Origin: Anthonomus grandis grandis
Taxonomy: Eukaryota > Arthropoda > Insecta > Coleoptera > Curculionidae
Direction of reading: 5' to 3'
Assembly: GCF_022605725.1 (NCBI RefSeq)
Contig: NC_065557.1
Coordinates: 1,054,001 to 1,118,000 of the forward strand
Length of the DNA: 64,000 nt
Program-made: the position numbers and the translations under genes
Notes under the pieces: generated by a model
Database searches by the model: none
Told to the model about the DNA's origin: nothing
The model's input: the letters and a program-made list of their open reading frames with translations, nothing else
In this document: piece after piece, positions 1 through 13,651 of the stretch
Position numbering within the stretch: the stretch's first letter is position 1
Layout: every line of letters starts with the position of its first letter

Positions 1-530
1 TGAGCAAATTTTTATTCTTTTTTCAAAAATTCCTATTTTTAATTTTTTTAAAAAACATTTTGGAAAACGCTGAAATAGGTGTCCAATGAAATTAATTTGA
101 GATTCTTAATACGAAATTTCAAACAGTTTCATTGAGAACTTTTCAAGTTATGAGCATTTTGTGACTTTTATGAGCAAATTTTTTTTTTTTTTTTTTTAAA
201 TCCAATTTTTAAATTTTATAAAAAACATTTTGGAAAACGCTGAAATAGGTGTCCAATGAAATTAATGTGAGATTCTAAATACGAAATTTCAAACAGTTTC
301 ATTGAGAACTTTTCAAGTTATGAGCATTTTGTGACTTTTATGAGCAAATTTTTATTTTTTTTTCAAAAATTCCTATTTTAATTATTTTTTTTTAATATTT
401 TGAAAAACGCTGAAATAGATAGGTGGCATAGATAGGCCCAATAAAATTAATCAAAAAATCCAAATATAAATTTTCACACATTTCCATTAAGAATTTTGCA
501 AATTATTTCACAATTTTAACTCAGAAGAAA
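1..530. repeat. Satellite A array, left-edge fragment (170-bp period)
   Basis: Three units with a 170-bp spacing of TGAGCAAATT (2, 171, 341) contain GCTGAAATAGGTGTCCAATG and AACTTTTCAAGTTATGAGCA. The last unit (about 390-530) is decayed, and a further degenerate unit sits at 790-890. It is the same family as 9870-13460. Confidence 0.9.
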
Positions 531-2370
531 AACAGTTTAATTTTTTTATATCTTAGATATAGCAATTCATTTCTATTTTATTTTTAATTTTTGATGTAAG
601 TGTGCATATTGTGTTCTATTGTTTTATTATTTTTAATTAACTGTAAACAACTCCAAACACCTCGGTGCACACACTTTCTTTTTACTTTTAAATAATGTTC
701 CTTTAATATAATTTATCGCATTCTTTATTTCTTATAAACTTTTTTTACGTTTCATTATTTTTATCATGAAAATTTTTTTTGGAATCTTTTATTATTTAAA
801 AAAAAACACTTAAATAGGCGTCCAAAAGAATAATTAAAAGAACCAAAATACAAATTTTCAAGCATAAGTTTTAAGCAATTTCTTATAATTGTTTTCTTTC
901 GAAAAATAAAAATGTGACTTTTATACTTTTTCACTCAGCGCAGAATCGCCTGTTTCCCTAATCTAAAATATTGTAAAATACGCATCGAATTTTCCAAGAA
1001 TTTCCCGCTTATCCAGAAATAAAACTAACGAATTTCCCTCTAAGAGATACGAACCCTTCTGTCAGAACTCACGCTCCATTAACCCGGCAAAGTGCCAAAT
1101 ATATCAACAACAAGTAGCAGCAACAAAAACCACCAAATTCCCAGGACAATACCGCAAAAAACTCACACGTCAAAGTGAAACTTTACACGATTCACCTCAC
1201 GGTTCCCAAATAACAAACAAAAACTCTTTGGATCCGACTTCCTTCCGGACTCCACACACACAAACACTGAACTGGCTGGTGAAACTTTAGGGGAGAGAAA
1301 GTGAAACTCGTTTGCTCTGTCGCACGCATTTCGATGACGATGATGTAACAGGGGGCTGCGGAGGGTAAGGATAAGGGATGATTATACCGGGGTTAGGGCA
1401 CAAGTAAGTACTTATTAGGTTCGTGCAAGTTTTTGATATTTTTTGTTCGCTAAGGCAAGGGATGTCTGGCGGTCAAAGGGTGGTTTAGTGTAGGTCAATG
1501 TAACGTGGGTTTCAAGAAGAACTGTAATAGAGAAGATGTCATTTTTTTGCCCTCTTTTGAATTGAAATGTTTGGCATACTTTCCCGGCCATTTCCTTCAG
1601 AATATTCAAAAACTAATAACATATCCGTCGTTCGTGCAAAATTGTATCTTTCAACCATTTTGACAAATTAGAAATTTAATTGTTGCTAACAAGCTTAGAA
1701 CATCAATTTCGCACTAGGAAATTCTCACTGAAACACTGATCGTACCAAATCAAACAATGTCTTTTTCTTCGGAACATATGGGTGATGTGAACCGAAAATT
1801 CTTCGCAATAAAAATATTTGTTTATGATTACTTTTCTACACCAAGAAAAATCAATTGGCACTAGTTAATGACCGAATTTCATTACAGAAGCTTATAAGTT
1901 AAAAAAAAATTAATGTTTTTTAATTTCGGTGCGATATCAAAGGCTAAAACACGAAATATGGTTAATTGTAGCGGGTTCTAACGAGAGTCGCTTTTTAGGA
2001 CAAATTGTATAAATAAAAACCACACTCACAAAAAAGTTATGGCCATTTTACACCATAAACATTGCAGTATGGAGCGTCCTCTATCAGTCATAGTAAAAAT
2101 ATGCCCATTTTCGAAATTCTCATACCAAAACACCCCAATTTTCAAAGTGGTATGTCGCAAAATGTTAAAAAAATTAAATAAAATCGATTTTAAATTTTTT
2201 TAATTTAACACCCTATAACTAAGAAACGAAGCAACTTTGGACTAAGGTAAGTCGCTTTAAATCGGCTTATTATGACCTCGGGATTTTGTACAGTCCTTTT
2301 TAGAGACGCCTTGTATATTTGACGTGTCAACGTTGCTAAATTACCAACAAAAACAAATTGTTTTATTTTA
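531..2370. other. No gene found; AT-rich DNA with a more complex island at 950-1400
   Basis: Most is low-complexity AT-rich DNA. The stretch 950-1400 is less AT-rich and non-repetitive, with CAACAACAAGTAGCAGCAAC and a donor-like GAGGGTAAGG near 1360. It could be a noncoding first exon or promoter, but no ORF or family signal supports it. Confidence 0.4.
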
Positions 2371-2970
2371 TCAAGCCTATAATATTTGCGTCCTTGGTTT
2401 TTTGACCCATAAGGCCCCACGGAACCAAGGCCTACTTAAGGCCTCCTTAACTAAATTTAATTTATCCATAATGTCTTCTCGTGCAAAAACCCCATTTCAA
2501 TGTAAATTTACGAGGGCCCAATGACCCTTTTAGGGGCGGTTAGTCTAAAAACGGGGTCATTTTTTTGTCGTCGGTTGTATATATTTTACGGCTGTAATTT
2601 AATTTAGAATAAACGGAAGAGTATTATAATATATAAGAGTAAAATGTTCAGAAAGAAAGTTTATTTTTCTTATTTATATTGCCCCTCGCAGTCTAACAAA
2701 TCATGTAAGAGGGTAATAAAACGATGTCGTCTCTTTCTCTTTTACATTTATTCATTTGATCCACTACCCTTAATTAAACATTGAGCTACACTAAACCACC
2801 CTTGTGCAACGACACTTCGAAAAAATTCCTTATAGCAATTTTTTTTATTAAATCCCTAATTTTTTCGTATTTTCAAGACAACATTAGGTCAAGCCTTTAA
2901 CCTTACAAGCCTTGGTAGCATGGGGCCTTATGGACCAAAAAACCAAGGACACCAATATTACAGGCTTGAT
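2371..2970. repeat. 80-bp hairpin element, copies a and b
   Basis: Copy a is at 2371-2448; copy b, in reverse orientation, is at 2887-2970 inside the left arm of the large palindrome, with its partner copy c at 8423-8504 in the right arm. Copies b and c keep both TCAAGCC ends and the CCTTGG/CCAAGG inner stem. Confidence 0.75.
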
Positions 2971-4649
2971 TAAAAAAAAAATTATTATTGAGCAAAATAA
3001 ATTTAAGGTAAAATTTAATAAAAATCCATAGTTTTCGGTGAATGTGACTCTTTGAATGTGATATTTTTTGGTTGTAAAGATATCCAGTATCCAGAGTGTC
3101 CCAAATTCGAGGGTGACCATTGGAATCTCGGAAACCGTAAGAGTTACAGGGTCGGTTAAAGAGGCAAAGTTGCGCAATTTGGAGCTTAATAAAATGACGT
3201 TTCAAAATTTTAAAATTCCGGATACTTCCGGAGTTATCCGAAAAAAATCGAAAATTGTCAAAATCGTTTTTACCTTCTACCGACTTTATTTAAAGAGACA
3301 TCGGAAAACTAAAACAGTTTTTTATTGCCACTTTTTATGTCTTAAAACATGACGCAAGAAAAAAATTAATCCGACGTTTCGTTTTTTTTTCGATCATCAT
3401 CAACTTAATATTTCCTTATGGGCGCCATATTGGATTTTCTCATTTTTAAAAACTATTTTTAATTGCCTTTAAAATGAGGTATCGCATTTGCATGTCCGAT
3501 TACTCCTTCTAGTACTTCCCATAAGAACTCCGTGAGTACAAGAGAGAAAGATATATCAATGGGATTTCCCAATAAATTGATTTTATATAAACTGAAGCTA
3601 TAAAATACTCTTATTTGATATAGTTTTTTCAATGAAAATGTATCAATTGAATACAGGGTATTTCATAACTTTGGTTTGTATATACAACAAACGTTGATGA
3701 TAAATTCCCAGATAAACTTGTTAACAAATCCCATTGAGTTCTTATGGAAAGTACTCCTAAGTATCCGGAATTTTAAAATTTTTTAAACGTCATTTTATTA
3801 AGCTCCAAATTCCGCAACTTTGCCTCATTTAATCGACCCCGTAACTCTTAAGGTTTCCGAGATCCCAATGGTACAAGGATTTGAGTGTAAAGTGTCTATA
3901 ATTTTACCATAAAATTAGAAATTGTCCTAATGAAATTGTATGTGCATTTTACTCCAACAACATGTTGCATCTAAGTCTCCGAAATTATAAAAAAATGTGT
4001 CAAACGCAATTCAGCAAACATGAATCTAATTACAATATAATTCATGTAGTAAACAACCTATTAGGTTAATCTTATCAGCATCATCTGAATCTTCTGCACA
4101 CCAAACTAGATGATTATGGGTTATATTAATGGTATGTGAACAACGTTTATAAAACCTAGAAGCTCTGTTTAAAGGACTGTAAAGAGTGAAACAATTACAA
4201 GTAAAATTAACTTCAACAATTTTACACTATAATATTAGATCTATATATAGGTAAAATCCTACTTAATTATTGATATTGATCACGTTTTACTTGAAAATTC
4301 AAATCTGACTTTCAGTCATTCATGTTAAAAAAAAGATGCCACTACTATTAGCGTGACTTCCACTTACAGAGCCCTTAATACAGATCAACACCTTATTTGT
4401 AAGAATATAAAAAAACAAAATTAAATTGTTATAGACATTAACGGAAATATTTTAAACAAGGGTGATGACTGTGGCCTTTCAAACCGTTTTCACTTTTTAT
4501 CATGTGTAAACGAGAACATGTCTTGGTCACATTTTCCTCAACCCAAAAGACAATAATATAATGCGGTTTTTATAATTAAAAAGATAAATAGACTAAATGA
4601 ACAAATTTTTCTGTCACTAAACTCAATGGTCTATCTCAAATGGGTTTAG

Positions 4650-5350
4650 CCAAAGCAACAATAATAATAATAATAATTTTATTGATGGATTAGAAAGTAT
4701 AAGAAAAAGAAGTACAGACTAAGTAAAGGAACAAGTTAATCACACAATGCCTGTTTAACTTAGGTATATGAAAAAACTAATTGGGTACCATTTCCGGAAT
4801 GACACATTCTTTGAATCGGTTTATTCAGAGAATCACCTTTATTTATGGAATTTTTAGTTGAAATGCTACAAAACTAGCTTTCTACTTAATATATTATCAA
4901 TATGACACCTATAAAAAGGTGACAAAGCTTGAGTATTTTAAAAATGACCTGACAAGTGAGCAGTATACATTTTTAAAGCAATTGATGTTATTAAAATCAG
5001 ATAAACGTCTCTTAACAAAAAAAACCAATAATTTGAATGCCTTATTACAAATAAATTCATAATGACCTTCAAAACTTAGTGTTTGAGCAAAGAAAACCTT
5101 TGGATCTTAAAAAGTTGATAATGGTTCTAGCAAATTATTGTTGATTGAACACATTACTTTGATTAATCTATATTTAAAGAGTATTATACGTGCATTACTG
5201 TAAAAATTTGTTAAGACTATCTTGAATCTTTAGATAATCCGTTACTATTCTGTAAAACTTCAAGTCACCATAAAACAATCCACAAAACAGTCATTGATAA
5301 AACAAGTAAATAGAAATGTTGCTAAATGGCCACCCTGTGGCACACCTGAC
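4650..5350 (-). pseudogene. Decayed non-LTR retrotransposon (reverse transcriptase motif, 3' tail)
   Basis: On the minus strand 5345-5255 reads KSGVPQGGHLATFLF then FINDC, the conserved RT motif S-G-V-P-Q-G and the following hydrophobic F-I-N-D. Downstream on that strand the element reaches an (ATT)n run at about 4675-4655, typical of LINE 3' tails. Stops and frameshifts interrupt it. Confidence 0.6.
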
Positions 5351-6059
5351 TTAACTAAGTATTTCTGCGGATAAACAGTTCTTTATCTTAAGTTACTTAA
5401 GACCCATGGATTCCCAACGTCGTAAATTTATGAGTTAAAGGTTTTATATTACCATAATCGAATGCCAAAAGCATTCAATATATATACATATATATATTCT
5501 TCCAGGATCACTAAATTCGTAGCTGTAGACTTACTCGACTCAAAACCATGCAGATAGTTTTTATGAAATTTTAGTAACTAGTGTAACTTTTAATTGAAAT
5601 GACAATCTGATTTACAAAAATTATAGAAATAAACCAATACATAGAACTAAATACACATATTATAAAACAGAAATAGAAAATGCTCTGAAAATGATTTGAA
5701 ATTTTCAATTAAAGACTAAAAGAAGTACACTGCTTATTGTCATAGTGAAACTATCACCACCAAGGATAGAGGATTTCAAGTGTTTGACGGATTATTATAA
5801 CAATTACTTTACTAATATTGGACTTGTAGTAGCCAGTATATAAGTATCCAGTAGATAAAAATGATATGACTAAACACATTAACACTTTTAGGAAGGTAGC
5901 AGTCCTCTTCCCTATATTTTCAAATTTGGAGAAAAAAATGAAATGAGTAACTTGTGACCAATTAGTGTAATTAATAATTTTCCTAAGGTTTTTTTCATAA
6001 TTCAAGTAAAGCCGATTACCTATATCAACTTACTCAGCAAATTACAGATAAATTGGAAA

Positions 6060-6165
6060 ATGTATTACAGTAGTCTTAGATTTGTCAAAGGTCTTTGACA
6101 CAATGTCCTATGATCCACTATTGGACGTATTAAAACTGAAAGACAGCAACTTTTAAAAATGGAGG
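6060..6165 (+). pseudogene. Reverse transcriptase fragment, motif A
   Basis: Translates to VVLDLSKVFDTMSYDPLLDV, matching the LINE RT palm motif (LDLSKAFDTVSH..LL). A related inverted fragment (ASYDPLLDLLK) is at 7302-7499 on the minus strand. Both are broken by stops. Confidence 0.6.
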
Positions 6166-6639
6166 TTATATTAAGGACCGTATTGAGATTTTTGCTATTT
6201 ATTACATATTTATATTAACTCACTGGTAGGAAGAAAAATTGTTGAATGGTCAGTTATATGGTACAACAATAAGTTTTTCTGGAAAAAGTTGAGAACATGT
6301 AAAACGCAGTGCACCAATTGGATTTATTTGAGTTTTATAAACGATAGATATCTAACATGAAAGCACCATATTTTAATTTAGCCCAAAATATTCGAAAAAT
6401 CTTATTTGGGCAATATACTATATTCGATGTGGAACCTTTGGTGTGACACTCAAATCACAAAAGTAGTTTTACCATGCATATGGCTTCTATTAGTTACATC
6501 TTTAGTTACAACAAATTTTAGACACTAACTAACCAACTATGGGGACTGGACATTTATTCATGTGAAGAATGGTTTTTTAATTTTTGAATATTGCTAAACT
6601 TTCGTATGCATCTGATTTTATAGTGTTATTAACTGTTAA

Positions 6640-7010
6640 GTTAATTTTAAGTGGTCAATCTCTTTAAAGTGGTCAGTATTTAAAACATGTTCAGCCAAAC
6701 TAGTCTTTTCAACTCTTCCATATTTCATATATTCTTTAAATTTGACTTTTCAGTTGATCTTGTTTGCCCTATGTAAGTCTTCTCACAATCGTTAAAATAA
6801 ATCACATAGGATAGAAAATGACTTTAAATTTATTTCTTATCAATAATAATTCCTTTGTCTTAACGAATAACCCTAGCAATGTTTTCTTTTTCTTTATTAA
6901 ATTTATTAATACTTAGAGCAAACGATGTACAAAGAAGTGCATGAATTTTGTTCTTTAAAAATGGATGTTGGTTATTTGTTTCTTGTTCGAAGGTAAGTTT
7001 AATGTAAGTT
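6640..7010 (-). pseudogene. Penelope-like element remnant, GIY-YIG endonuclease
   Basis: Minus-strand frames give CEKTYIGQTRSTEKS and then KTSLAEHVLNTDHFKEIDH, the pattern of the GIY-YIG nuclease of Penelope-like elements (KTYIGQTGR..., AEH....H). Upstream (about 7000-6900) is NNQHPFLKNKIHALLCTSFA, which fits the region just before it. Several frameshifts show it is dead. Confidence 0.6.
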
Positions 7011-8985
7011 ATTGAGTTGTTTTACATAATCATCAATATTGCACTTGCTTTTCTCACATCACTAACATATCGTGGAAAATATTGAAATGTATTTCTTGGA
7101 TATATTTCTAGATTCATGACGTATTTTCTATTTTAAGGCAAGAATAGAAAATTTACTTAAATTTTATTAAATAAAAAGCTCTTTTTGTTGTTGATAATTT
7201 GGCAACGTTCACGTAATGTGTCACATATGTAACAACTCTCTCAATTTCTTAAAGCAATGTTGTCATTCCTTTAAAAAATGTTATTACCTCCTTAATTTTC
7301 TTCAGTTTTCATGAAACTTTGCTTGATCAAATAAAACCCAGTGAGTTAATATAATTATGTAATAAATAGCAAAAATCCCAATACGGTTTCTTAATATATC
7401 CTCCAAGTTGCTATCTTTCAGTAAAAAACTTTTAATACTCACTTTTAATAAGTCCAATAATGGATCATATGACGCTGTGTAGTACATTTTCCCTGTCATC
7501 TGTAATTTGTTTAGTAAGTTGATGTAGGGAATCTGTTTTACTTAAATTATGAAGAAAACCGTATTGTTATTTCGAAATTAAGTCACAAGTTACTTATATT
7601 ACTTTTTTCTCTGGATTTAAAAATAGGGAAGAGTGCTATCCTTCCTAAGAGTGTTAATGTGTTTAATCATATCATTTTTATCCACTGGACCTTATATACT
7701 GGATACTACAAGTAATCCTTAATATCGGTGATAGTTTCACTATGACAATAAGCAGTTTTTTTGGTCTTTAATTGACCACCAGTAGTAGCTTCTGTTATAA
7801 ATTTGTAAACTTTTTTAAAATTACTTCGAGCACTAAAAGTAGAGCAGATAAACTTGTTAACAAATCCCATTGAGTTCTTATGGGAAGTACTAGAAGGCGT
7901 AATGCGATACCTCATTTTAAAGGCAATTAAAAATATTCTTTAAACATGAGAAAATCCAATATGGCGCCCATAAGAGAAAATAACGTTGATGATGATCGAA
8001 AAAAAACGAAACGTCGGATTAACTTTTTTTTTGGGTCATGTTGTATGACATAAAAAGTGGCAATGAAAAACTATTTTTAGTTTTCCGATGTCTCTTTAAA
8101 TAAAGTCGGTAGAAGGTAAAAACGATTTTGATAAATGTCGTTTTTTTTCGGATATCCCCGACAGTATCCGGAATTTAAACAATTTTTAAACGTCATTTTA
8201 TTAAGCTCCAAATTGCGCAACTTTGCCTCCACTTAACCGACCCTGTAACTCTTACAGTTTCCGAGATTCCAATGGTCACCTTCGAATTTAGGACACCCTG
8301 TATACTGGATATCTTTACAACCAAAAAATATCACATTCAAAGAGTCACATTCACCGAAAACTATGGATTTTTATTAAATTTTATTTTAAATTTATTTTGC
8401 TCAATAATAATTTTTTTTTTAATCAAGCCTGTAATATTGGTGTCCTTGGTTTTTTGGTCTATGAGGCCCCATGCTACCAAGGCCTATAAAGTTAAAGGCT
8501 TGACTTAATGTTGCCTTGAAAATACAAAAAAAATTAGGGATTTAATAAAAAAATTGCTATAAGGAATTTTTTGTTCTCTAAGTGTCGTTGCACAAGGGTG
8601 GTTTAGTGTAGCTCAATGTTTAATTAAGGGTAGTGGATCAAATGAATAAATGTAAAAGAGAAAGAGACGACATCGTTTTATTACCCTCTTACATGATTTG
8701 TTAGACTGCGAGGGGCGATATAAATAGGAAAAATAAACTTTCCTTCTGAAAATTTTACCCTTACATATAATATTATTCCTTTTATTCTGAATTAAATTAC
8801 AGCCGCAAAATAGGGACAAACGACGCTCCTGTCTCGATAAATCTCGTACGTAAATCAAGTAATAGGAAAAATGACCCCGTTTTTAGACAAACCGCCTCCT
8901 AAAAGGGTCATTGGACCCTCGTAAATTTACATTAAAATGGGGTTTTTGCACGAGAAAACATTATGGATAAATTAAATTTAGTTAG

Positions 8986-9869
8986 TCTTGCTGAATATTT
9001 AGTTACTTAGTGCACGTATCCAGGAAACCCTTATTTGTTATTTAATTTTTTTTTGGGGCATATATACCCCCCTTGCAATTTTTAAGTCAAAGACCCTTGG
9101 CTTGACCCATTTTATGGCCTTTATATAAATTCCATTATCTTCAGGGAACAATGTACAAAGTGTTTGGTTTGTTAATTTAATTTACGTAAAAGTACTAATG
9201 CGTTACGGTTGAAATAATTCGCAAATTAGCTCGTCCAGTATGGAACTTTTTATGAACTAATCGAGTGTTAATTAAAATAAGAAACTGCTAAGGGACGAAA
9301 GTTAAATTTTCGACCCGTGGGTTGAATGTTAAGGTGAAGTGTTTTTTTTTAAATATATTAGTGTTTACGTAAGCCGAAAGGCACACGTGTAAAACAACAA
9401 CAAATAAAATAGCGAAATCGTAGCCAAGCGTTTGCTCGACTGGCATCGGATCAACTTTTTATTTTATTATTTCACGTTGGGTCAGTTAACTTGTTCAAGG
9501 ATTATCACGTGGTATGGACGTGTGGCTTGGATTACTGGAAAATCGGGGAGGGGAAATGGAGGTTTTCTTAGTTGAATGAAAAATTATGTCTAAATTTATA
9601 TGGTCATCTCAGTCTAGAGGTATCATAGAAAAGGATAAAAAAAAATAAATTTATGTATTTTTTACCAGAAAATTCACCATTTTCGTAACGATATTTTAAA
9701 GTTACGAGCATTTTGTAGCCTTTTTTATAATTTGTCAAACATTCAATTTTTTTTTTTAAACTTGAGAAGCGCTGAAATAGGTATCCAATCATTTTCTCAG
9801 AAGAATCTGTGTTTCAATTTTCAAATCTCTAACTTCACTGCTTTCGGAGATATGAGCATTTTGTACTTA
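8986..9869. other. No gene seen; single-copy-looking AT-rich DNA
   Basis: No coding signal. A short segment, 9603-9640 (TCATCTCAGTCTAGAGGTAT), is repeated in diverged form at 14698-14735, so related sequence borders satellite A and the TIR element on both sides. 9660-9860 are decayed satellite A units. Confidence 0.5.
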
Positions 9870-12800
9870 TAAATAAATTTTTTTATCAACTTCAAAGACT
9901 GTTTTCTACATTCTAAAATTTTTTTTGGAAAAAATGCTAAAATAGGTGTGGAATGAAATTAATTTGAGATTCTAAATACAAAATTTCAAACAGTTTCATT
10001 GAGAACTTTTCAAGTTATGAGCATTTTGAGACTTTTTTTGAGGAAATTTTTATTTTTTTTTGAAAAAATTCAATTTTTAATTTTTTTAAAAAACATTTTG
10101 GAAAACGCTGAAATAGGTGTCCAATGAAATTAATTTGAGATTCTAAATACAAAATTTCAAACAGTTTCATTGAGAACTTTTCAAGTTATGAGCATTTTGT
10201 GACTATTTTGAGGAAATTTTTATTTTTTTTTTCAAAAAATTCAATTTTTAATTTTTTTAAAAAACATTTTGGAAAACGCTGAAATAGGTGTCCAATGAAA
10301 TTAATTTGAGATTCTAAATACAAAATTTCAAACAGTTTCATTGAGAACTTTTCAAGTTATGAGCATTTTGTGACTTTTTTTAGAGAATTGTTATTTTTTT
10401 TTCAAAAAATCCAATTCTTAATTTTTTTTGAAAACATTTTGGAAAACGCTGAAATAGGTGTCCAATGAAATTAATTTGAGATTCTAAATACAAAATTTCA
10501 AACAGTTTCATTAAGAACTTTTCAAGTTATGAGCATTTTGTGACTTTTTTGAGGAAATTTTTATTTTTTTTTTCAAAAAACTCAATTTTAAATTTTTTTT
10601 TAAAACATTTTGGAAAACGCTGAAATAGGTGTCCAATGAAATTAATTTGAGATTCTAAATATAAAATTTCAAACAGTTTCATTGAGAACTTTTCAAGTTA
10701 TGAGCATTTTGAGACTTTTTTTGAGGAAATTTTTATTTTTTTTTGAAAAAATTCAATTTTTAATTTTTTTAAAAAACATTTTGGAAAACGCTGAAATAGG
10801 TGTCCAATGAAATTAATTTGAGATTCTAAATACAAAATTTCAAGCATTTTCATTCAGAACTTTTCAAGTTATGAGCATTTTGTGACTATTTTGAGGAAAT
10901 TTTTATTTTTTTTCCAAAAAATCCAATTTTTAATTTTTTTTAAAAACGTTTTGAAAAACGCTGAAATAGGTGTCTAATGAAATTAATTTGAGATTCTAAA
11001 TTTAAAATTTCAAACAATTTCATTGAGAACTTTTCAAGTTATGAGCATTTTGTGACTTTTTTGAGGAAATTTTTATTTTTTTTTCTAAAAATTTAATTTT
11101 TAATTTTTTTTGAAAACATTTTGGAAAACGCTGAAATAGGTGTCTAATGAAATTAATTTGAGATTCTAAATTCAAAATTTCAAACAGTTTAATTGAGAAC
11201 TTTTCAAGTTATGAGCATTTTGTGACTTTTTTTAGAGAATTGTTATTTTTTTTTCAAAAAATCCAATTCTTAATTTTTTTTGAAAACATTTTGGAAAACG
11301 CTGAAATAGGTGTCCAATGAAATTAATTTGAGATTCTAAATACAAAATTTCAAACAGTTTCATTAAGAACTTTTCAAGTTATGAGCATTTTGTGACTTTT
11401 TTGAGGAAATTTTTATTTTTTTTTCAAAAAATTCAATTTTAAATTTTTTTTTAAAACATTTTGGAAAACGCTGAAATAGGTGTCCAATGAAATTAATTTG
11501 AGATTCTAAATACAAAATTCCAAACAATTTCATTGAGAACTTTTCAAGTTATGAGCATTTTGAGACTTTTTTTGAGGAAATTTTTATTTTTTTTTGAAAA
11601 AATTCAATTTTTAATTTTTTTAAGAAACATTTTGGAAAACGCTGAAATAGGTGTCCAATGAAATTAATTTGAGATTCTAAATACAAAATTTCAAGCATTT
11701 TCATTAAGAATTTTTCAAGTTATGAGCATTTTGTGACTTTATTGAGGAAATTTTTATTTTTTTTTCAAAAAATTCAATTTTTAATTTTTTTAAAAAACAT
11801 TTTGAAAAACGCTGAAATAGGTGTCGAATCAAATTAATTTGAGATTCTAAATACAAAATTCCAAACAATTTCATTAAGAACTTTTCAAGTTATGAGCATT
11901 TTCTGACTTTTTTGAGGAAAATTTTTATTTTTTTTTCAAAAAATCCAATTTTTAATTTTTTTTGAAAACATTTTGGAAAACGCTGAAATAGGTGTCTAAT
12001 GAAATTAATTTGAGATTCTAAATACAAAATTTCAAACAGTTTCATTGAGAACTTTTCAAGTTATGAGCATTTTGTGACTTTTTTGAGGAAATTTTTATTT
12101 ATTTTTTCAAAAAATCCAATTTTTAATTTTTTTTGAAAACGTTTTGAAAAACGCTGAAATAGGTGTCCAATCAAATTAATTTGAGATTCTAAATTCAAAA
12201 TTCCAAACAATTTCATTGAGAACTTTTCAAGTTATGAGCATTTTGTGACTTTTTTGAGGAAATTTTAATTTTTTTTTCAAAAAATCCAATTTTTAATTTT
12301 TTTTGAAAACATTTTGGAAAACGCTGAAATAGGTGTCCAATCAAATTAATTTGAGATTCTAAATACGAAATTTCAAACAGTTTCATTAAAAACTTTTCAA
12401 GTTACGAGCATTTTGTGACTTTTTTGAGGAAATTTTTATTTTTTTTCCAAAAAATCCAATTTTTAATTTTTTTTGAAAACGTTTTGAAAAACGCTGAAAT
12501 AGGTGTCCAATGAAATTAATTTGAGATTCTAAATATTAAATTTCAAACAATTTCATTGAGAACTTTTCAAGTTATGAGCATTTTGTGACTTTTTTGAGGA
12601 AATTTTTATTTTTTTTTTCAAAAAATTCAATATTTATTTTTTTTTGAAAACATTTTGAAAAACGCTGAAATAGGTGTCCAATGAAATTTATTTGAGATTT
12701 TAAATTCAAAATTTCAAACAGTTTCATTGAGAACTTTTCAAGTTATGAGCATTTTGTGACTTTTTTGAGAGAATTTTTATTTTTTTTTCAAAAAATTCAA

Positions 12801-13460
12801 TTTTTAATTTTTTTTGAAAACATTTTGAAAAACGCTGAAATAGGTGTCGAATCAAATTAATTTGAGATTCTAAATTCAAAATTTCAAACAGTTTCATGGA
12901 GAACTTTTCAAGTTATGAGCATTTTGTGACTTTATTGAGGAAATTTTTTTTTTTTTTTTCAAAAAATTCAATTTTTAATTTTTTTAAAAAACATTTTGGA
13001 AAACGCTGAAATAGGTGTCCAATGAAATTAATTTGAGATTCTAAATACAAAATTTCAAGCAGTTTCATTGAGAACTTTTCAAGTTATGAGCATTTTGTGA
13101 CTTTTTTGAGAAAATTTTTATTTTTTTTTTCAAAAAATTCAATTTTTAATTTTTTTTGAAAACATTTTGAAAAACGCTGAAATAGGTATCCAATGAAATT
13201 AATTTGAGATTCTAAATACAAAATTCCAAACAATTTCATTGAGAACTTTTCAAGTTATGAGCATTTTGTGACTTTTTTGAGGAAATTTTTTTTTTTTTTT
13301 TTTTTAAATTCAATTTTTAATTTTTTTTGAAAACATTTTGGAAAACGCTGAAATAGGTATCCAATCAAATTAATTTGAGATTCTAAATACAAAATTTCAA
13401 GCATTTTCATTGAGAACTTTTCAAGTTATGAACATTTTGTGACTTATTTTTATAATTTTT
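9870..13460. repeat. Satellite A, main array (about 21 units of 170-171 bp)
   Basis: Head-to-tail units contain GCTGAAATAGGTGTCCAATG, TTAATTTGAGATTCTAAATA, and AACTTTTCAAGTTATGAGCA plus TTTTGTGACTTTTTT. Unit starts measured on AAATAGGTGT are 10111, 10282, 10452, 10623 and 10794. The edges (9660-9930, 13440-13620) are decayed. There is local higher-order structure (see findings). The array lies in the last visible sima intron. Confidence 0.97.
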
Positions 13461-13651
13461 AAAAGTCAATTTTTTAAAAAATATTTTGATAAACGCTAAA
13501 ACACGTGCCCAATTAAATTAATCAAAGAATCCAAATATCAATTCTCAAGCAGCATATCCGTTAAGCATTTTTTAAGTTATTAATGCCATTTTCTTTAAAA
13601 TATGAGTTGAGTAGATTACCTAGCACAAACTCATCATGTGTGGATATAAAC

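Larger units (their letters stand above)
2371..8985. mobile_element. Large imperfect palindrome (arms about 1.1 kb) enclosing decayed retroelements
   Basis: The left arm (about 2447-3535) is repeated in reverse complement at about 7868-8985. Matching points include ACGGGGTCATTTTT (2555) with its complement near 8873, AAGCTCCAAATTGCGCAACT (8203) with 3170-3190, and CTAGTACTTCCCATAAGAAC (3509) with the complement near 7880. A third partial copy lies at 3690-3880. The 4.3-kb interior holds LINE and Penelope-like remnants and a second inverted pair (5700-6170 against 7300-7790). No target duplication was identified, so the unit's class is unknown. Confidence 0.65.

Noticed and set aside
950..1400. 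Possible 5' exon with donor GAGGGTAAGG
   Set aside because: The only ATG nearby is followed by a stop after two codons, and no partner exon could be identified. It is kept only as an unexplained island.
9870..13460. CRISPR-like regular repeats
   Set aside because: The repeat is continuous 170-bp tandem DNA without unique spacers, in a eukaryotic genome.
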